Below are positions 26,964 to 36,421 of a stretch of 64,000 nt of DNA, piece by piece. Location: positions 32,483-96,482 of the forward strand of contig JAKBAV010000002.1 in assembly GCA_021826225.1 (NCBI GenBank). The letters run 5' to 3'. Position 1 is the stretch's first letter. Each line of letters begins with the position of its first letter. The DNA comes from Pseudomonadota bacterium (GTDB taxonomy: Bacteria > Pseudomonadota > Alphaproteobacteria > Acetobacterales > Acetobacteraceae). The notes beneath the pieces were generated by a model. That model made no database searches. It was not told the origin of the DNA and was given only the letters and a program-made list of their open reading frames with translations. The translations under genes and the position numbers were made by a program.

Positions 26964-28643
26964 ATGAACAACAAGGCAAAACATAAAACCATTCTGGCTG
27001 GTTCGACCGCTTTCAGAACCAGGCTTTATACCGGGCGAATCGCAACCGGGTTGGCTTGCGGTGCGCTTGGCATTTTTCTGGCCGGCATCGCGCAGCCCGC
27101 CCATGCCATGAATTTGTACGACGGCATAGCCGCCGGCAATGGCATCGAGGTCAACCTGAACGTTACGCTCTCTTATACCGGCATCGTGCGGACCAATAAT
27201 CCCTCCGCCCGTCTGGCGGGCGGGTTCAATGCGAGCGGCACGAGCATCAACGCCAACGGCAATGACGGCGATTTGAACTTCAGACATGGTCTCGTTTCGG
27301 ATATGTTCGAGGTTACGCCCGTCCTCGATATCAAAGACGGCAATTTTGGCGCGCATTTCAGCGGCGATGGCTATGTGAACACATCGTATCTGGGCACGAA
27401 CCAGAACAACTCGCCATCGAGCAACAATCCGACCAGCATCGCGAAGAACAACGACTTCACCAGCGCCACGCGCAATGTTGAAGGGCTGAACGCGCAGGTT
27501 CTCGATGCCTTCGTCTACGGCACCACGCATTTCGGCGCCGATCAGGATCAGTCATTCACCTTGAAGGTGGGGCGCCAGACCCTGCTTTGGGGGCAGAGCC
27601 TGTTCCTGTCGAATAACGGCATCGCCGCCGGTATGGCGCCTTTCGATGTGATCACGGCGGATAACAACCCCAATGCCGAGACGCAGCAGATTATCCTGCC
27701 GGTTGGCCAGGTTGTTGCGACCTACGCGCCTAATAATGTTCTGACCCTGCAGGGCTACTACCAGTTTGAATGGGAGCCGGATCTGCTTGAGGGCGCGGGC
27801 AGTTTTTTCAGCTCCGGCGATATTCTGGATAAAGGCGGACAGCGCCTGCTGCTGGCGCCCAATTTCGGCATACCGCGCGCCAAGAACATTACGCCACCGA
27901 TCAATAATGGCCAGTTTGGCGTGTCCGCGCAGATGATGCTGGGCAATTACGACCTTGGCCTTTATGCGCTGCGTTACGATTCGAAAGCCCCGACGGTTTA
28001 TCTGGGGCCGACTTTCAACAACTACCGCGTTGTCTACCCGCGCGATATCTGGATCGAGGGCGTTGGTCTCTCGACCACCATCCTGAACGCCAATGTCGCC
28101 GGGGAGATGTCGTTCCGGCAGCACATGAACCTGGTGACCGGGGCGAATGTCTCCGCAACCAACGATGCCAACAGCAATCCCGCCTATCCCGTGGGCGATA
28201 CCTGGGCTGGTCAGGTTTCGGCGATCTATGTGAGCGCCGGTGTGCCGCTCGATCCGGGTGGCATTACGTATACGGGGGAAATCGGTTTCAACCATGTGCT
28301 GAAGGTGACCAAGCACGCTGGGGCCATTTCCCAGGGCCGGACATCGACCGCGGCGGATATGGCCATGGTCATAACGCCAAATTATTACGATGTACTACCA
28401 AACCTGGCGCTCGGCTTTCCGATCGGCTTCACGTATAATCTGTATGGGCGCTCGGCCATCGACGCGACCGAGAACCACGGCACTGGCGACGTAACGGTGG
28501 GTGTTACCGCGACCTACAAGGTGACCTGGATCGCTTCTCTCACCTATTACGATAATATCGGGGCGGCGAATCCCAATCTGGTGGGCGAACCTTCGGTGGC
28601 CGACCGCAATTATGTAATGCTCAACCTCCAGCACGCCTTTTAA
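26964..28643 (+). CDS. DUF1302 outer-membrane protein
   Basis: A 559-residue protein of the DUF1302 family, predicted outer-membrane beta-barrel. A long signal peptide (cleavage after QPAHA near residue 48) precedes many alternating hydrophobic strands; the protein ends in a membrane-insertion-like Phe (NLQHAF). VGRQTLLWGQSLFLSNNGI is typical of the family. It heads a run with DUF1329, YCF48-like and MMPL genes that often accompanies hydrophobic-compound catabolism. It probably forms the outer-membrane entry for the substrate, or helps export a lipid (inference). Confidence 0.88.
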   Translation: MNNKAKHKTILAGSTAFRTRLYTGRIATGLACGALGIFLAGIAQPAHAMNLYDGIAAGNGIEVNLNVTLSYTGIVRTNNPSARLAGGFNASGTSINANGNDGDLNFRHGLVSDMFEVTPVLDIKDGNFGAHFSGDGYVNTSYLGTNQNNSPSSNNPTSIAKNNDFTSATRNVEGLNAQVLDAFVYGTTHFGADQDQSFTLKVGRQTLLWGQSLFLSNNGIAAGMAPFDVITADNNPNAETQQIILPVGQVVATYAPNNVLTLQGYYQFEWEPDLLEGAGSFFSSGDILDKGGQRLLLAPNFGIPRAKNITPPINNGQFGVSAQMMLGNYDLGLYALRYDSKAPTVYLGPTFNNYRVVYPRDIWIEGVGLSTTILNANVAGEMSFRQHMNLVTGANVSATNDANSNPAYPVGDTWAGQVSAIYVSAGVPLDPGGITYTGEIGFNHVLKVTKHAGAISQGRTSTAADMAMVITPNYYDVLPNLALGFPIGFTYNLYGRSAIDATENHGTGDVTVGVTATYKVTWIASLTYYDNIGAANPNLVGEPSVADRNYVMLNLQHAF

Positions 28644-28664
28644 AATAACGGGATTGGAAATAAC

Positions 28665-30056
28665 ATGAAAAGACGTACTTTAGGTCTATTGGCGGGCACC
28701 AGCATGCTTGCCTACATGGCCTCTCCCAAACGCAGCCTCGCCGCCACGGCGGATGCTTCCCTGCTCCAGACGACCTTGACGCCCATGGGGTCCGAGCGCG
28801 CCGGCAATGCCGCCGGCACCATCCCCGCCTGGACCGGCGGCATGACGGAAATTCCCGCCGGCGTTAACTGGGACCCCAAGAGCAGCCTGCCGCCGGATTT
28901 TTTTGCGGCGGATGCCATGCTGTACAAGGTGGATGCCTCGAACATGGCGCAATACGCGCATCTGCTTACCGATGGCGTGCAGGCGCTGATGAAGAACAAG
29001 GGCTTCTACATCAATGTGTACCCCACGCACCGAACCCAGGCGATGCCGCAATGGATATACGATAATACGGCTCTCAACGTCTCGCGTACCACGCCGCAGA
29101 ATGGCGACTGGCGGCTGGGCTATAACGGTGCTTACGGCGGCTACCCCTTCCCCATTCCAGACAGCGATCCGCTCGCGGCGGGCTATCAGATTTGTTACAA
29201 TAATGAAGCCCGCTGGAACGGCCCCTATCAGCGGCTCACCACGGCGGCCTATACGAATGCCAATGGCCAGCCGGTTCTGACCGAAGGGGCGCGGCTGAAT
29301 TACCGTTATGGCTTCTACCAGCCCGGCGGCAGCCCCGCGACGTATCACGGTTATTTCTACGACGTGGCATTGACCGAGTTCGCCCCCGCAACGGCGGCGG
29401 GCGATGCGGCGGTTGGCCGGCAGTCAGGCAACCCGACCGTTTATCCGGATGAAAGCTGGGAGTTGCTGAATGGCCAGGGGCGCGTGCGTAAAACGCCGAA
29501 CCTGCTCTATGACACCCCGACATCCTATACCGATGGTATCATCAATTACGATGAATATTTCGGCATGAGCGGCCCGCTGGACAGGTATGATTTCAGGCTG
29601 CTGGGCAAGCGGGAAATGTTGATCCCGTATAATAACAACAAGGTTTACACCGGCAAGAGCGCCGCCTTGCACACGGCCAATTTCTTCGACCCCGAATATG
29701 TCCGCTGGGAGCTCCACCGCGTATGGGTGGTCGAGGGTACGTTGCATCCCGGCAAGCGCAACGTGCTGGCGCGGCGCGTGCTGTATTTCGATGAGGATAA
29801 CTGGCAATGCGCGATCGCCGATGCGTGGGATGCCGCCAATAACATGCTGCGCGTGCATTATACGCTATGCGCGAACTTCCCGACTCTTCCGGGAACGATC
29901 TTCATGACATCAATCGCCTATAATCTGCAGACGGGGCAATATGTCTCGACTGGCGGGTCTTATGCCGATGCGCCGTATAATGAGCCCTGGTCGTTCGACC
30001 CGGTGCCGGATTCGGTCTTTCAACCGCAATCGATGGCGGCATCGGCGTCATACTGA
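28665..30056 (+). CDS. DUF1329 periplasmic protein
   Basis: A 463-residue DUF1329 protein with an N-terminal export signal that contains KRRTLGL, possibly Tat-type, ending near SLAA. DUF1329 proteins have an outer-membrane-lipoprotein-receptor-like (LolB-like) fold suited to carrying hydrophobic ligands. The start ATG at 28665 is 21 bp after the DUF1302 stop. A strong hairpin follows the gene (30088-30114). It probably ferries the substrate across the periplasm. Confidence 0.9.
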   Translation: MKRRTLGLLAGTSMLAYMASPKRSLAATADASLLQTTLTPMGSERAGNAAGTIPAWTGGMTEIPAGVNWDPKSSLPPDFFAADAMLYKVDASNMAQYAHLLTDGVQALMKNKGFYINVYPTHRTQAMPQWIYDNTALNVSRTTPQNGDWRLGYNGAYGGYPFPIPDSDPLAAGYQICYNNEARWNGPYQRLTTAAYTNANGQPVLTEGARLNYRYGFYQPGGSPATYHGYFYDVALTEFAPATAAGDAAVGRQSGNPTVYPDESWELLNGQGRVRKTPNLLYDTPTSYTDGIINYDEYFGMSGPLDRYDFRLLGKREMLIPYNNNKVYTGKSAALHTANFFDPEYVRWELHRVWVVEGTLHPGKRNVLARRVLYFDEDNWQCAIADAWDAANNMLRVHYTLCANFPTLPGTIFMTSIAYNLQTGQYVSTGGSYADAPYNEPWSFDPVPDSVFQPQSMAASASY

Positions 30057-30087
30057 CGCGGATTGCGGTTCAGCGATTAAACCAACG

Positions 30088-30114
30088 AACTCCCCGGCGC
30101 CAAGCCGGGGAGTT
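30088..30114 (+). terminator. Stem-loop between DUF1329 and YCF48-like genes
   Basis: AACTCCCCGGC (30088-30098) and GCCGGGGAGTT (30104-30114) pair perfectly with loop GCCAA. Only TTTAT follows, so it may be a partial terminator or a 3'-end stabiliser that lowers expression of the downstream genes relative to the two upstream. Confidence 0.6.
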
Positions 30115-30173
30115 TATGGCTGCCAAGAGCGGCGAGGCCGTGAGAACTGCCCTGCGGCAATAAGGATTTTTGA

Positions 30174-31259
30174 ATGCGCAGCGTGATACGATTGACTTGT
30201 CTGGTATTTCTGCTGGCATCTGGCCATGCCTTCGCCGATACGCTGCAAGGGCCGATGAGGCTGCCAGCCACGGTGGCGCGGCAACCGGCGCGGGCACTGC
30301 TCATTACCGTGATGCATGCCGGTGCCAGACTGCTGGCGGTAGGCGGACGCGGGATGATCATCTATTCCGATGATAACGGCCAAAGCTGGCATCAGGCCGC
30401 CGTGCCGACCAGCGAAACCATTACCGATGCCGCCTTCGCCGATGCGAAGCATGGCTGGGCGGCCGGGGCCCAGGGCGTGGTGCTCCATACCGATGATGGC
30501 GGCGCCACCTGGCAACTGCAATTGACCGGGGACCAGGTTATCCCGCTCATGAACACGGCCGCGGCGCAGTATGCCGCCGCCAACCCGGGAACAGCCGCCA
30601 GCGCGCTCGCGGTGCGCCGCGCCGGCATTTTCACGCAGGCCGGACCAAACAAGCCGTTTTTGACGATTTTGCCGCTCAGCGCGCAATCAGCAATTATATT
30701 CGGCGCTTACCGGATGACGGTGATGACGACGGATGGTGGAAAAACCTGGGAGGATTGGAGCCTGCATGTCGGCGACCCGGTCAGCCACGGTATTTTCGAT
30801 GTCGCCCGCATGGGCAATGCCATCTACCTTACCGGGGAGTCGGGCGTGGTGCTGCGCTCCACCGATCAGGGCCAGAGCTTCACCATGCTGGCAAGCCCGG
30901 ACCCGAGCACGATGTTCGGCATTCTGGCGACTCCCAAAGGAACATTGCTGACATTTGGCGTCGCCGGTGAGGTGTTCCGCTCAACCGATAACGGGGCGAG
31001 CTGGGCGCAGGCCAGTATCAGCTCGGATGCCGATCTAACGGCGGGCGTCGTGCTCAGCTCGGGTGAAATCCTCGTGGTCAGCGAGGATGGCGGGGTGTTC
31101 GCGAGCCAGGATGATGGCCAGAATTTCAAGAGTATCGGTCTGAACGAAGGCATGGCGCTTTATGGTGTCACTCAGGCACCGAATGGCGATGTGGTGTTTG
31201 CCGGGTCCAACGGGGTGCGGGTTGTTCCTGCTTCGGCGATCACGCAGGCCAAGTCGTGA
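30174..31259 (+). CDS. YCF48-like beta-propeller protein
   Basis: A 361-residue secreted protein with a signal peptide (MRSVIRLTCLVFLLASGHAFA). It carries repeated Asp-box-type motifs: SDDNGQSW, TDDGGATW, TDGGKTW, TDQGQSF, TDNGASW and QDDGQNF, spaced as blades of a beta-propeller. YCF48/Hcf136-like proteins act as assembly factors; in this gene neighbourhood they lie beside MMPL transporters, so it probably serves the transporter complex in the periplasm. Confidence 0.85.
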   Translation: MRSVIRLTCLVFLLASGHAFADTLQGPMRLPATVARQPARALLITVMHAGARLLAVGGRGMIIYSDDNGQSWHQAAVPTSETITDAAFADAKHGWAAGAQGVVLHTDDGGATWQLQLTGDQVIPLMNTAAAQYAAANPGTAASALAVRRAGIFTQAGPNKPFLTILPLSAQSAIIFGAYRMTVMTTDGGKTWEDWSLHVGDPVSHGIFDVARMGNAIYLTGESGVVLRSTDQGQSFTMLASPDPSTMFGILATPKGTLLTFGVAGEVFRSTDNGASWAQASISSDADLTAGVVLSSGEILVVSEDGGVFASQDDGQNFKSIGLNEGMALYGVTQAPNGDVVFAGSNGVRVVPASAITQAKS

Positions 31260-31377
31260 ACCGCGGCCTGCCCAAAGCATTGCGGATTTTTATTTAACTA
31301 TCAAAATAATCGTGCGACGATGACGGCCCGGTTGATCGATTATTGCGGCATGACGGGTGCGTGAAACGAAGGAACGT

Positions 31378-33783
31378 ATGGCATTGGATAATAATCATCA
31401 AGACATGACCGTCCATGCTGATATCGATGATTTTGATAAAGGCAGCGGGTCTTTTTTCGAGCGGATGCTGTTCAACAATAGAGCCGTATTTCTGCTGATC
31501 TGCCTGGCGATCACGGTATTCCTGGGGATCAAGGCCCTCGATGTCCGGATCAATGCCGATTATAACGACACCATCCCAACGCATCAGCCGTTCATCCAGA
31601 ACTACCTGCAGCATTACAGTGAATTGCAGTCCGAGGCGAACGCCGTGCAGATTGCCGTGACGGCTGACAAAGGCACCATCATCGACAAGCATTATCTGCA
31701 GGTGCTGCAGGAGATCAACGACGCGGTGTACCTGCTGCCCGGCGTCGACCAGCCTTTCATGACATCGCTATGGACGCCGAACACACGCTGGGTGGCGGTG
31801 ACACCGGTCGGCTTCCAGGGCGGACCCGTGATCGATAGCGGCTCTTACGATGGCTCTGCGCGGCAATTGCAGATCGTACGGCAGAACATTCTCAAAACCG
31901 GCCGGGTCGGCAGTCTGGTCAGCGATAATTTCCGCTCGAGCATGATCACCGTGCCGCTCGTCGAGACCAACTATCAGACCGGCAAGCCGCTCGATTACGG
32001 CAATTTCGCACGGGAGCTGAACGATATCCGGGCGCGGTTCGACAAGCAGGGCGTGACGCTGCATATCACCGGCTTCGCGATGATCGTCGGCGACATGATC
32101 AACGGCATCGACAAGATACTCACCTTCTTCGCGGTATCGCTCGTCATCGCGACGTTATTTTTGTACTGGTATACGCGCTGCGTTCGCAGCACGCTGCTCG
32201 TCGTGCTCGCCTCGCTCACCGCCGTGACCTGGCAGATGGGGATGCTCTCCATCGTGGGCTACGGGCTGACGCCTTATTCGGTTCTGGTACCGTTTTTGGT
32301 CTTCGCCATCGGCATGAGCCATGGCGCACAGAAGATGAACGGCGTGATGCAGGATATCGGCCGCGGCACGCATCCGCTGGTCGCCGCGCGCTACACGTTC
32401 AGGCGGTTATTCCTGGCGGGCTTCGCGGCGCTGATCTGCGATATGACGAGCTTTGCCGTGCTCATGACCATACGCATCGCAGCCATCCAGCAGCTTGCGC
32501 TGATCGCGAGTATCGGGGTCGGCATATTGATCATCACCAATCTGATGATGCTGCCGACGATGCTGAGCTTCACCGGCGTGAGCAAGGCCGCGGCACGGCG
32601 CTCGCTGAGCAGCACGCCGGTGCCGGGAAGCCCGCGTCCGAAGCATTTTCTCTGGTCGTTCCTAGACCTGTTCACCACGCGCAATTACGCCATCGGCGCC
32701 GTGGTGTTCATGGTCGTCATCGGCGGGGTGGGGTGGTATATCGGCCGCGGGGTACAGATCGGCGATCTCAAACCTGGCGCGCCGGAGCTGCGGCAAAATT
32801 CGCAGTATAACCGGGATAATGCGTTTATCGTGAAAAACTTCACGACCGGCAGCGACACCTTCATCGTGCTCACGGATACGCCGACGAATGACTGCATCAG
32901 TTACGACGTGCTTGCCACCATGGACCGGCTGGAATGGCAGCTCGACCAGTTGCCGGTTGTTGAATCCACCACATCGGCCGGCAGCATGGCCAGCAGCATG
33001 TTCATGCTGCTGAGCGAGGGCGCGCCGAAATGGTACGGGCTAGAGCCAACCTACGGGCTGCTGGGCTCGATGGCCCATACCATGCCCGATGGCCTGCTGA
33101 ATTTCAGCTGCACGTTCTCACCCATCTATATTTCGTTGACAGACCATAAGGCCAAGACACTGGAGAGCGTGACCAGCACGGTGCAGAAATTCATCGCCAA
33201 TCCCGCCAATCAGGGGACTAATTTCAAGATGTCCCTGGCCGGGGGGAATGCGGGTATTGAAGCGGCGACGAATATCGTCATCAAGCAGGCCAACCGGAAC
33301 ATGCTGCTGCTGGTCTATGCCGTGGTCATCATCTTCTGCCTCATCACCTTCCGCTCATGGCGGGCGGTGATCTGCGCCGTGGTGCCGCTCACCATCACCT
33401 CGCTGCTGGCACAGGCGTTGATGGTGTGGCTCGGCATCGGGGTAAAGGTGGCGACGCTGCCGGTAACCGCGCTTGGCGTGGGTATCGGCGTGGATTACGC
33501 GCTATATGTGCTGAGCATCATGTTGAAAAATCTGCGGCAGGGGGCCAGCCTGTCCGATGCCTATCATGCGACGCTGCTCTTCACCGGACGTGTCGTGATC
33601 CTGACCGGGATAACCCTGGCGACCGGCGTGGCGACATGGATATTCGCGCCGATCAAATTCCAGGCGGATATGGGCGTGCTGCTCTCCTTCATGTTCCTGT
33701 GGAACATGCTGGGCGCCATGGTCATGCTGCCAGCGCTGGCGTATTTCCTGCTGCCGCCACGGTTGTTCAAGCCAGCGCCGTAG
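31378..33783 (+). CDS. MMPL/RND-superfamily transporter
   Basis: An 801-residue inner-membrane transporter with duplicated RND topology: helix 1 (AVFLLICLAITVFLGIKAL), a large periplasmic loop, helices 2-6 (from ILTFFAVSLVIATLFLYW), helix 7, a second large loop, then helices 8-12 (from NMLLLVYAVVIIFCLITF). GVGIGVDYALYVLSIM is the conserved helix carrying the proton-relay Asp. ATG 31378 is chosen over a GTG at 31357 because AAGGA lies 6 bp upstream. MMPL proteins move lipids or sterol-like molecules. It is the last gene of the DUF1302-DUF1329-YCF48 run. Confidence 0.93.
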   Translation: MALDNNHQDMTVHADIDDFDKGSGSFFERMLFNNRAVFLLICLAITVFLGIKALDVRINADYNDTIPTHQPFIQNYLQHYSELQSEANAVQIAVTADKGTIIDKHYLQVLQEINDAVYLLPGVDQPFMTSLWTPNTRWVAVTPVGFQGGPVIDSGSYDGSARQLQIVRQNILKTGRVGSLVSDNFRSSMITVPLVETNYQTGKPLDYGNFARELNDIRARFDKQGVTLHITGFAMIVGDMINGIDKILTFFAVSLVIATLFLYWYTRCVRSTLLVVLASLTAVTWQMGMLSIVGYGLTPYSVLVPFLVFAIGMSHGAQKMNGVMQDIGRGTHPLVAARYTFRRLFLAGFAALICDMTSFAVLMTIRIAAIQQLALIASIGVGILIITNLMMLPTMLSFTGVSKAAARRSLSSTPVPGSPRPKHFLWSFLDLFTTRNYAIGAVVFMVVIGGVGWYIGRGVQIGDLKPGAPELRQNSQYNRDNAFIVKNFTTGSDTFIVLTDTPTNDCISYDVLATMDRLEWQLDQLPVVESTTSAGSMASSMFMLLSEGAPKWYGLEPTYGLLGSMAHTMPDGLLNFSCTFSPIYISLTDHKAKTLESVTSTVQKFIANPANQGTNFKMSLAGGNAGIEAATNIVIKQANRNMLLLVYAVVIIFCLITFRSWRAVICAVVPLTITSLLAQALMVWLGIGVKVATLPVTALGVGIGVDYALYVLSIMLKNLRQGASLSDAYHATLLFTGRVVILTGITLATGVATWIFAPIKFQADMGVLLSFMFLWNMLGAMVMLPALAYFLLPPRLFKPAP

Positions 33784-33794
33784 CACGAAAAATA

Positions 33795-33858
33795 TTTTAG
33801 AGTGCGCGTCTGACCCCCACTCAAACCCGGTTCAAACTGAAGCCATCGCACTCTAGAA
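33795..33858 (-). terminator. Inverted repeat ending the chemotaxis operon
   Basis: TTTTAGAGTGCG (33795-33806) and CGCACTCTAGAA (33847-33858) pair with a single T-G wobble around a 40-nt loop. The right arm overlaps the stop codon of the chemotaxis receptor. Read on the minus strand, the hairpin is followed by TATTTTTCG, giving a U-run. It lies in the convergent gap after the MMPL gene. Confidence 0.45.
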
Positions 33859-35751
33859 TTCGTCCCAATCAGCGCCAGCCGGTGCGGCCATGGCAGGCGT
33901 AACCCGAACCGGCGGCGCCGCGCGGCGCGGCGTCTGCCTGGCCGCCGCGAGCTCCTGCACCGCGCCGATATGGAATTGCCCGACCAGCCTGGCAAGCTCT
34001 GCGGCTTCGCCCGCCAGCGTGTGGCTGGCAGCGGTGGTCTGCTCCACCATGGCGGCGTTTTTCTGGGTCACCTGGTCCATCTGGCCGATGGCCGAATTCA
34101 CCTGGTTGAGCCCTTCCGCCTGCGCCTCCGCCGATGCCGCGATTTCCCCCACAAGCCGGTTCATCTCGGCCACCTGATCGACGATGCGCGCCAGGGCGGT
34201 GCTGGTCTCTGCGACCGATTTCACGCCGCTGCCGACCTGCTTGCTGGAGGTGGCGATGAGCGCCTTGATCTCCTTGGCGGCCTCGGCGGAACGCTGCGCC
34301 AGCGCCCGCACCTCGGTGGCGACCACGGCGAAACCGCGCCCCGCATCCCCTGCCCGCGCCGCCTCGACCCCGGCATTGAGCGCGAGCAGATTGGTCTGGA
34401 AGGCGATCTCGTCAATGACGCCGACAATATTGGATATCTGCCGGGACGACGCTTCAATATCGTTGATCGCGGAGACGGTGGTCTTCATCAGCACGCCGGA
34501 ATGCTCGGCATTATGCTTGGCGGACTCCACGATGCCACGGGCCGCGTGCGCGCCCTTGGCGGTGTTGTGCACGGTCTCGGTGATCTCGCTGAGCTGCGCC
34601 GCGGTTTCCTCCAGATTGGCGGCCTGCTGCTCGGTGCGGCGGGACAGATCATCCGAGGCCTGGGTGATCTCCTCGGCACCCGTGCGCACGCCCTTCGTGT
34701 TGTTGGCGATGGCCTTCATGGTATCCTGCAGCCGGTCCATCGCGGCATTGAAATCGCCCCGCAGCTGCTCGTATTCCGAGGCAAACGGCACGGCGAGGCG
34801 GAACACCACATCGCCGGCGGCCAGCTTGCTGAGGCCGGTGGCAAGACCATCGACGACGTTGCGCTGCTCTTCCTGCGCCCGTTCCCGCAGCCGCAACTGC
34901 TCAGTGCGGGAAGCCTCCTGCTGTGCTTTCATCGTTTCCTGATCGGCGCGCATCGCATTGATCCGCTGCTGATTTTCGCGGAACACGTTCAGCGACCGCA
35001 CGATGGCGCCGAACTCGTCGCCGCGCGCCAGGCGGGCGAGGTCGATATCATGCTGGCCGGAGGCGAGCTGCTCGGTGGCGCCAGAAATATCAGTGACAGT
35101 GCGGCGGACCGCCAGGATGATGATGCCGGCGACGAGCGCCACCCCGAGCAGCGTGCCCGCCACGAAGGCCAGCAGGATATGGCCGATGAGTGCTGCGCTG
35201 CGGCGGCTGTCGCGCGCGCTGTTGCTGGAGCGCGCCGCCACGTCGCCGGAGATGCTGCCGAGCCGGCTGGTCATCCGCGCGTAAGTGGCCTCGAATGGGG
35301 TTATGAAGCCGGCGGCGCTGTTGAAATCGATCCCCAGCATGGAGCCCACGACATTCACCCCGCCGCGATAATCCGAAAGATCCTTCAGCACGGAATCGAA
35401 ACCCGCGCGCTCGTCCGCGGGCAGCGCCGGACGCAAGGCGACCAGATCCGCCTGGACACTGTCAATCTGGTGCAGAACGTTCTCCACCGCCGTGGCGCTG
35501 GCGGCAGGCGTGCCACCGGCCGCCTGCTTGGTCATCAACACATAGAGCGCGCCGTTGGCGGCGGTAATCCGTTCAGAGTCGGCGGCGAGACGGCTCTGCA
35601 CGGTGTCGTTGGCGATGACATGGCTGAGCACATTGCTCTGCCCCTGCCCCGACCAGACCGCCATGGCCGCGACCGCGGCCAGCATCAACAATGCAAAAGC
35701 GGGCGGGAAGCCGACCTTGTAGACGAGGGGGATATCCGAGAACCGCATCAC
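33853..35751 (-). CDS. Methyl-accepting chemotaxis protein
   Basis: A transmembrane chemoreceptor of 632 residues. Membrane helix about 14-32, a periplasmic sensing region of about 150 residues rich in Ala and helical, second helix about 190-215, HAMP, then the cytoplasmic coiled-coil with the hairpin tip [21 protein letters not shown]. The C-terminus ends DWDEF, matching the xWxxF tether that recruits CheR/CheB in other receptors. AAGGAG lies 6 bp before a GTG at 35751 and 9 bp before ATG 35748. It follows the YfiR-like gene by 21 bp, so the periplasmic YfiR-like protein may be its partner. Confidence 0.93.
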   Translation of the reverse strand: MMRFSDIPLVYKVGFPPAFALLMLAAVAAMAVWSGQGQSNVLSHVIANDTVQSRLAADSERITAANGALYVLMTKQAAGGTPAASATAVENVLHQIDSVQADLVALRPALPADERAGFDSVLKDLSDYRGGVNVVGSMLGIDFNSAAGFITPFEATYARMTSRLGSISGDVAARSSNSARDSRRSAALIGHILLAFVAGTLLGVALVAGIIILAVRRTVTDISGATEQLASGQHDIDLARLARGDEFGAIVRSLNVFRENQQRINAMRADQETMKAQQEASRTEQLRLRERAQEEQRNVVDGLATGLSKLAAGDVVFRLAVPFASEYEQLRGDFNAAMDRLQDTMKAIANNTKGVRTGAEEITQASDDLSRRTEQQAANLEETAAQLSEITETVHNTAKGAHAARGIVESAKHNAEHSGVLMKTTVSAINDIEASSRQISNIVGVIDEIAFQTNLLALNAGVEAARAGDAGRGFAVVATEVRALAQRSAEAAKEIKALIATSSKQVGSGVKSVAETSTALARIVDQVAEMNRLVGEIAASAEAQAEGLNQVNSAIGQMDQVTQKNAAMVEQTTAASHTLAGEAAELARLVGQFHIGAVQELAAARQTPRRAAPPVRVTPAMAAPAGADWDEF

Positions 35752-35772
35752 GCCTAGCTCCTTCCGTACCTG

Positions 35773-36297
35773 TCAGATTTCCGTGACCATCATCAGGAAT
35801 GCCGAGGCAAAACTGACACCGCTGGCCGAGGCGGCCGCCTTGTTGACGGTGATGACCACCTTGGGATCGCTCTGCACGCTCACCGCGCAGTTGCCCGCCT
35901 GGGTGGCGGAAATATCCGTGGTGATGCAGAGGGTTTTGGCCGATGCCGCCTGGGTGCCCACCGCCGCCGCAGCAGCGCCGAGCCCCGAGGTGAGGAACAG
36001 CACATCCACCGGCGTTGAAGCCAGCTTGGCGATGGGCACCAGAACCGGAACGAGGGTGACGCTGCCGACCGCGAGCCCGCTGCCGAGAATGCCCGCCAGC
36101 GCCTGCTCGTCCGCCGCCGAGGCGGCTATGGCGGGATCGTAGACGATGCCCAGTTTCACCGTGCCGGTGAAGGGGGTGGCGGTGAAGTTCAGAACCCGCG
36201 CCGCCACCTGGATATCCTTCGCCGTAACCTGGGCGTGGCTTGTGCCGGGTAAGATGATCGCGAAAATTGTGACCAGGCCCAATAGTATTTGCCGCAA
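35773..36297 (-). CDS. YfiR-family (DUF4154) periplasmic protein
   Basis: A 174-residue exported protein with a signal peptide (ending GTSHA) and the YfiR/DUF4154 pattern: a central VDVLFLTSGLG, then LCITTDI, CAVSVQSDPKVVITVNKAAA and a C-terminal FASAFLMMVTEI. In Pseudomonas, YfiR restrains the diguanylate cyclase YfiN from the periplasm. Here the downstream gene is a chemotaxis receptor, not a cyclase, and the upstream gene is a TonB receptor. It probably relays periplasmic or receptor state to the chemoreceptor (inference). Confidence 0.8.
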   Translation of the reverse strand: MRQILLGLVTIFAIILPGTSHAQVTAKDIQVAARVLNFTATPFTGTVKLGIVYDPAIAASAADEQALAGILGSGLAVGSVTLVPVLVPIAKLASTPVDVLFLTSGLGAAAAAVGTQAASAKTLCITTDISATQAGNCAVSVQSDPKVVITVNKAAASASGVSFASAFLMMVTEI

Positions 36298-36421
36298 CTT
36301 AGCCTCCTAATCCCGCAATGGGTCGTGAATGGTCCACTCCGCGAGCAGACCTCAGAGATAAACCAAGACGTCTTCCAGCCGCTTAACGTGCCGGCGAAAA
36401 CCGCCGGCACGCCAATCCGGC

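Noticed and set aside
33970..35757. Plus-strand open frame of 595 codons
   Set aside because: Antisense to the chemotaxis receptor, no domain or signal seen.
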